Of a stretch of DNA of 64,000 nucleotides, positions 58,536 to 64,000 are shown piece after piece; position 1 is the first letter of the stretch, and every line of letters begins with the position of its first letter. The DNA is taken from assembly GCF_014352855.1 (NCBI RefSeq), contig NZ_CP060697.1, forward strand, positions 124,001 through 188,000, read 5' to 3'. The notes beneath the pieces were generated by a model. The model saw only the letters and a program-made list of their open reading frames with translations. It searched no databases and was not told the DNA's origin. The stretch is from Sphingomonas sabuli (GTDB taxonomy: Bacteria > Pseudomonadota > Alphaproteobacteria > Sphingomonadales > Sphingomonadaceae). A program made the position numbers and the translations under genes.

Positions 58536-59285
58536 ATGCGGCGGACGATGTTGGTGGTCGGAAACTGGAAGATGCACGGCGTGTCGGGCGACATGCCGGA
58601 AATCGAAGCGATTGCCGCCGTGGCCCGCGATACGGCATCGGTCGATAGCGGCCTGTGCCTGCCCGCGACCCTTATCGAACGCGCCGTTCGGGCGGTCCCT
58701 GGCTTTCCGATCGGCGCGCAGGACCTGCACCAGGCGGACCGCGGCGCGCACACCGGCTGCACGTCGGCCGAAATGCTGGCCGATGCCGGCGCGACGATGG
58801 CCATCGTCGGTCACAGCGAACGGCGCGAGGCGCAGTGCGAAAGCGATGCCGACGTCCGCGCCAAGGCGCAGGCGGGGCTGGCGGCCGGACTGCTCACCAT
58901 CCTGTGCGTCGGCGAATCGCTCGACGTGCGCGAAGCCGGCGACGCCGTCGCCACGGTCGGCGGACAGCTGGAAGCCTCGCTTCCGGCGGTTGACGATATC
59001 GGCCGGCTCGCCGTCGCCTACGAACCGATCTGGGCGATCGGCACCGGCAAGACCGCGACCGCCGCCGACATCGGCGAAATGCACGGCGCGCTGCGCCAGC
59101 GGCTGCTCGCCGTGTACGGCGACAAGGGCGCGGGCGTGCGCATCCTCTATGGCGGATCGGTAAAGGCGGCCAACGCCGCGGAAATCTTCGCGGTCGACGA
59201 TGTCGATGGCGCGCTGGTCGGCGGCGCCAGCCTCAAGGCGGCGGATTTCGTGCCCATAATCGAGGCCGCGGCGTTGAAAGCCTGA
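58536..59285 (+). CDS. tpiA: Triose-phosphate isomerase
   Basis: A 249-aa TIM-barrel enzyme that interconverts DHAP and GAP. Active-site residues are all present: K12 region in VVGNWKMHG, the His in AIVGHSERR, and the catalytic Glu in AYEPIWAIGTGKTA, plus YGGSVKAAN for the phosphate. AAGGGAC precedes the ATG at 58536. It is divergent from the PpiD-like gene across 106 bp and forms the conserved tpiA-secG-pyrG neighbourhood. Confidence 0.97.
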   Translation: MRRTMLVVGNWKMHGVSGDMPEIEAIAAVARDTASVDSGLCLPATLIERAVRAVPGFPIGAQDLHQADRGAHTGCTSAEMLADAGATMAIVGHSERREAQCESDADVRAKAQAGLAAGLLTILCVGESLDVREAGDAVATVGGQLEASLPAVDDIGRLAVAYEPIWAIGTGKTATAADIGEMHGALRQRLLAVYGDKGAGVRILYGGSVKAANAAEIFAVDDVDGALVGGASLKAADFVPIIEAAALKA

Positions 59286-59331
59286 CGCGCCGACGCTAAG
59301 TCGCGGCGAAATCCATTCCGAAAGCCCGCCG

Positions 59332-59712
59332 ATGTTCACTTTTCTGTTGATCGTTCAGACCCTTGTCGCCGCCGCTTTGGTGGCCGTCATCCTGATGCAA
59401 CGCTCCGAAGGCGGCGGGCTTGGCGTCGGCGGCAGCTCGTCGGGCTTCATGACCGCTCGCGGCGCGGCGGACTTCCTCACCCGCTCGACCGCGGTTCTTG
59501 CCGCGATCTTCATCGCGCTCGCGATCCTGCTTGCCGCTATTGCCGGCGTCAGCCGCGATCAGCCGACGATCGACACGTCGCTCGCGCGGCCGTCCGCCCC
59601 GGCGACGTCGCCCACCGGCACGCCGCTGCCGGGTCAGCAGCCGACGCAGCAACAGCCGGCCGAACAGACGCCGGCGCCGGCCGGCGAACAGCCCGCCGTC
59701 CCGGTCCAGTAA
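59332..59712 (+). CDS. secG: Preprotein translocase subunit SecG
   Basis: A 126-aa protein with two transmembrane helices (about residues 2-21 and 55-75) around the conserved loop MQRSEGGGLGVGGSSSGF. The C-terminal ~40 residues are a Pro/Gln/Thr/Ala-rich tail (TPLPGQQPTQQQPAEQ), a common alphaproteobacterial extension. SecG assists SecA cycling at SecYE. It follows tpiA by 46 bp. Confidence 0.95.
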   Translation: MFTFLLIVQTLVAAALVAVILMQRSEGGGLGVGGSSSGFMTARGAADFLTRSTAVLAAIFIALAILLAAIAGVSRDQPTIDTSLARPSAPATSPTGTPLPGQQPTQQQPAEQTPAPAGEQPAVPVQ

Positions 59713-59719
59713 GCCGACG

Positions 59720-60169
59720 CTACAGCAGGCTGGTACGCTCGACGCGCACCGGCCGAAGCCAGCGATATGCCGTACGGTTGTAGGTCGTCACGACCTGCGC
59801 GCCGGCCGGCTTGCGTGGATCGACAAGGCGCGTTCGCCAATGCGTGCCGGTGCGCCGGAAATACCAGGTCTCGATGATGATAATGCCGGCGAACAGGTCC
59901 TTGACGACCTGCGCGAAGTGATCGACGGCCTCCACCGTCGTCTGCTCCAGGCTCCATTCCTCGTAGATCAGGCGCGGGGCGTAGATGTTGCACGGCCAGC
60001 CGTCCGCTTCCTGCCAGGTGATCGCGGTGGCGCCGCCCAGCGCGGGCAGGTCGCCACACGCGATCTCGACCGAATTCCCCTCGATCGTGACCGACTGAAC
60101 CAACCGGGCGGGGATCGCCGCCGTCAACCGCTCGGCGATTTCATCGGGGGTCGGCAGGCGCATCGTCAT
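59720..60169 (-). CDS. Conserved hypothetical protein
   Basis: About 149 aa, starting MTMRLPTPDEIAERL, with several aromatic residues in the middle (EEWSLEQTTVEAVDHFAQ, ETWYFRRTGTHWRTR). I do not recognise the family. I start at the ATG at 60169, not 60238. The extra codons there are AT-rich, unlike the gene body (ATA, TTG, AAT, TGT), and probably belong to the divergent pyrG promoter region. The 3' end converges with secG (7-bp gap). Confidence 0.6.
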   Translation of the reverse strand: MTMRLPTPDEIAERLTAAIPARLVQSVTIEGNSVEIACGDLPALGGATAITWQEADGWPCNIYAPRLIYEEWSLEQTTVEAVDHFAQVVKDLFAGIIIIETWYFRRTGTHWRTRLVDPRKPAGAQVVTTYNRTAYRWLRPVRVERTSLL

Positions 60170-60244
60170 TTGGTGGCAACAGCGGGCAATTATTTCCACC
60201 AAATTTGATTCGGGCGCTTGCCAGACTGCGGTCGCCATCCCTAA

Positions 60245-61888
<1,644 letters not shown>

Positions 61889-61933
61889 CGCGCGGCGATT
61901 CCCGCCGTTGCGGGCGCTCCCAACCGCTCCTAA

Positions 61934-63416
<1,483 letters not shown>

Positions 63417-63420
<4 letters not shown>

Positions 63421-64000
63421 GCGCTGCCGCCGGCTCCGGGATAGGATTTGCCTTTCAGCAGCCCCGCCAGGTGCGCCGCATTGGTGGCGACGATTTTGGC
63501 CGTTTCGGTCACTTTCTTTGGAGTCTTGTCGAACTCCTTGAAATCCTTCGACGCCATCGCCTCGCCGACCCAGTAACAGGATGCCATCGCCGGGATCGTC
63601 CAGCCGACATCGTTGAGCGACTGGAACAGCTCGGCCGCCGTATGGTGCGCGCCGTCCTCGTTGCCGACGATCGCCGCCACCGCGACTTTGCCATAGGGCG
63701 GGTAGATGCCGTCGTCGGTGGCATCGCCAAGGAAGGCGTCCATCCGCTCCAGCACGCGCTTGGCCACGCTCGACGGCTGGCCCATCCAGATCGGCGTGCC
63801 GAAGATAAGGATGTCGGCGGCCATGATCTTCCTGAGGATCGCCGGCCATTCGTCGCCATCGCCCTCGTCGTTCTTCACGCCCGGCTTCACGTCGTGGTCG
63901 GCAATGCGGATGGTCTCGCCGACATCGACGTCCTGCTCGCGCAGATGCTTCGCCACGACGGCGATCATCGCGTCGGTCGACGAGCTTTCGCCGTTTCCGC
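63417..64000 (-). CDS. Flavodoxin-fold NAD(P)H-dependent oxidoreductase (N-terminus outside window)
   Basis: The frame continues past an internal ATG (63968) to the right edge as GNGESSSTDAM, which matches the phosphate-binding loop of flavodoxin-like FMN reductases, so the true start is beyond the window. Seen: 194 codons, with ADILIFGTPIWMGQPSSVAK and AAIVGNEDGAHHTAAEL as FMN contacts, as in the NADPH-dependent FMN reductase family. A role in quinone or nitro reduction is a guess. It converges with the GNAT gene through a shared CTAG. Confidence 0.82.

Overview
The window is a high-GC, densely packed chromosomal segment, almost certainly from a sphingomonad (Alphaproteobacteria, Sphingomonadales). 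The supporting signs are an alphaproteobacterial SOS operator (GTTC-N7-GTTC) in front of lexA, a 14-subunit nuo operon with birA, coaX and rnj at its end, the run rpmH-rnpA-yidD-yidC-engB, the group tpiA-secG-pyrG, and alphaproteobacterial families such as DUF2336 and DUF1467. I see no insertion sequence, prophage, CRISPR array or rRNA operon. Two tRNA genes are present. The species is not identifiable by eye.

Layout. 1-607 holds the start of an RTX-type secreted protein cut by the left edge. 723-3192 carries dapE, a cupin protein, a small glycine-zipper protein and a GST. 3202-6271 (minus strand) is the ribosome/membrane biogenesis cluster engB, yidC, yidD, rnpA and rpmH, in which the rnpA frame runs through the whole of rpmH. 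6353-15812 is mixed housekeeping: a PGPGW protein, yifB, a DUF885 peptidase-like protein, DUF805, tRNA-Leu, an AI-2E family transporter, tRNA-Asp, a membrane J-domain protein, a SleB-type hydrolase, 5-formyl-THF cyclo-ligase, a candidate 6S RNA, zapA and a short coiled-coil ORF. 15948-21724 is a central-carbon operon (tkt, gap, pgk, fda, thiE). 21728-24660 carries a 2OG-Fe(II) oxygenase, an M23 peptidase, efp and suhB.

24862-44279 is one unbroken plus-strand unit. It encodes all of NuoA-N, four extra ORFs fitted without gaps between nuoD and nuoG (two secreted, two tiny membrane proteins), then birA, coaX, rnj and a DUF1467 protein. Most junctions are 1-4 nt stop/start overlaps. 44276-50241 holds a large membrane coiled-coil protein, an unusual transferase-like membrane protein, and a DUF2336 protein next to a histidine kinase whose H-box is degenerate. 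50238-58429 has gltA, gltX, comEC, a DUF4242 protein, a VOC protein, lexA and a PpiD-like foldase. 58536-64000 has tpiA, secG, a small unknown protein, pyrG, trxB, a GNAT acetyltransferase and a flavodoxin-like reductase cut by the right edge.

Function overall: mostly core metabolism, namely lower glycolysis with the TCA entry enzyme, respiratory complex I, inner-membrane protein insertion and export (YidC, YidD, SecG, PpiD), translation factors and cell-wall enzymes. The unusual points are the rpmH/rnpA overlap with no usable standard start near the conserved RnpA N-terminus, the non-Nuo ORFs inside the nuo operon, a probable CTG start for birA, five convergent gene pairs whose stop codons share one CTAG, and an apparently missing trp/moa block between lexA and ppiD. 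No clearly new defence or mobile system is visible.
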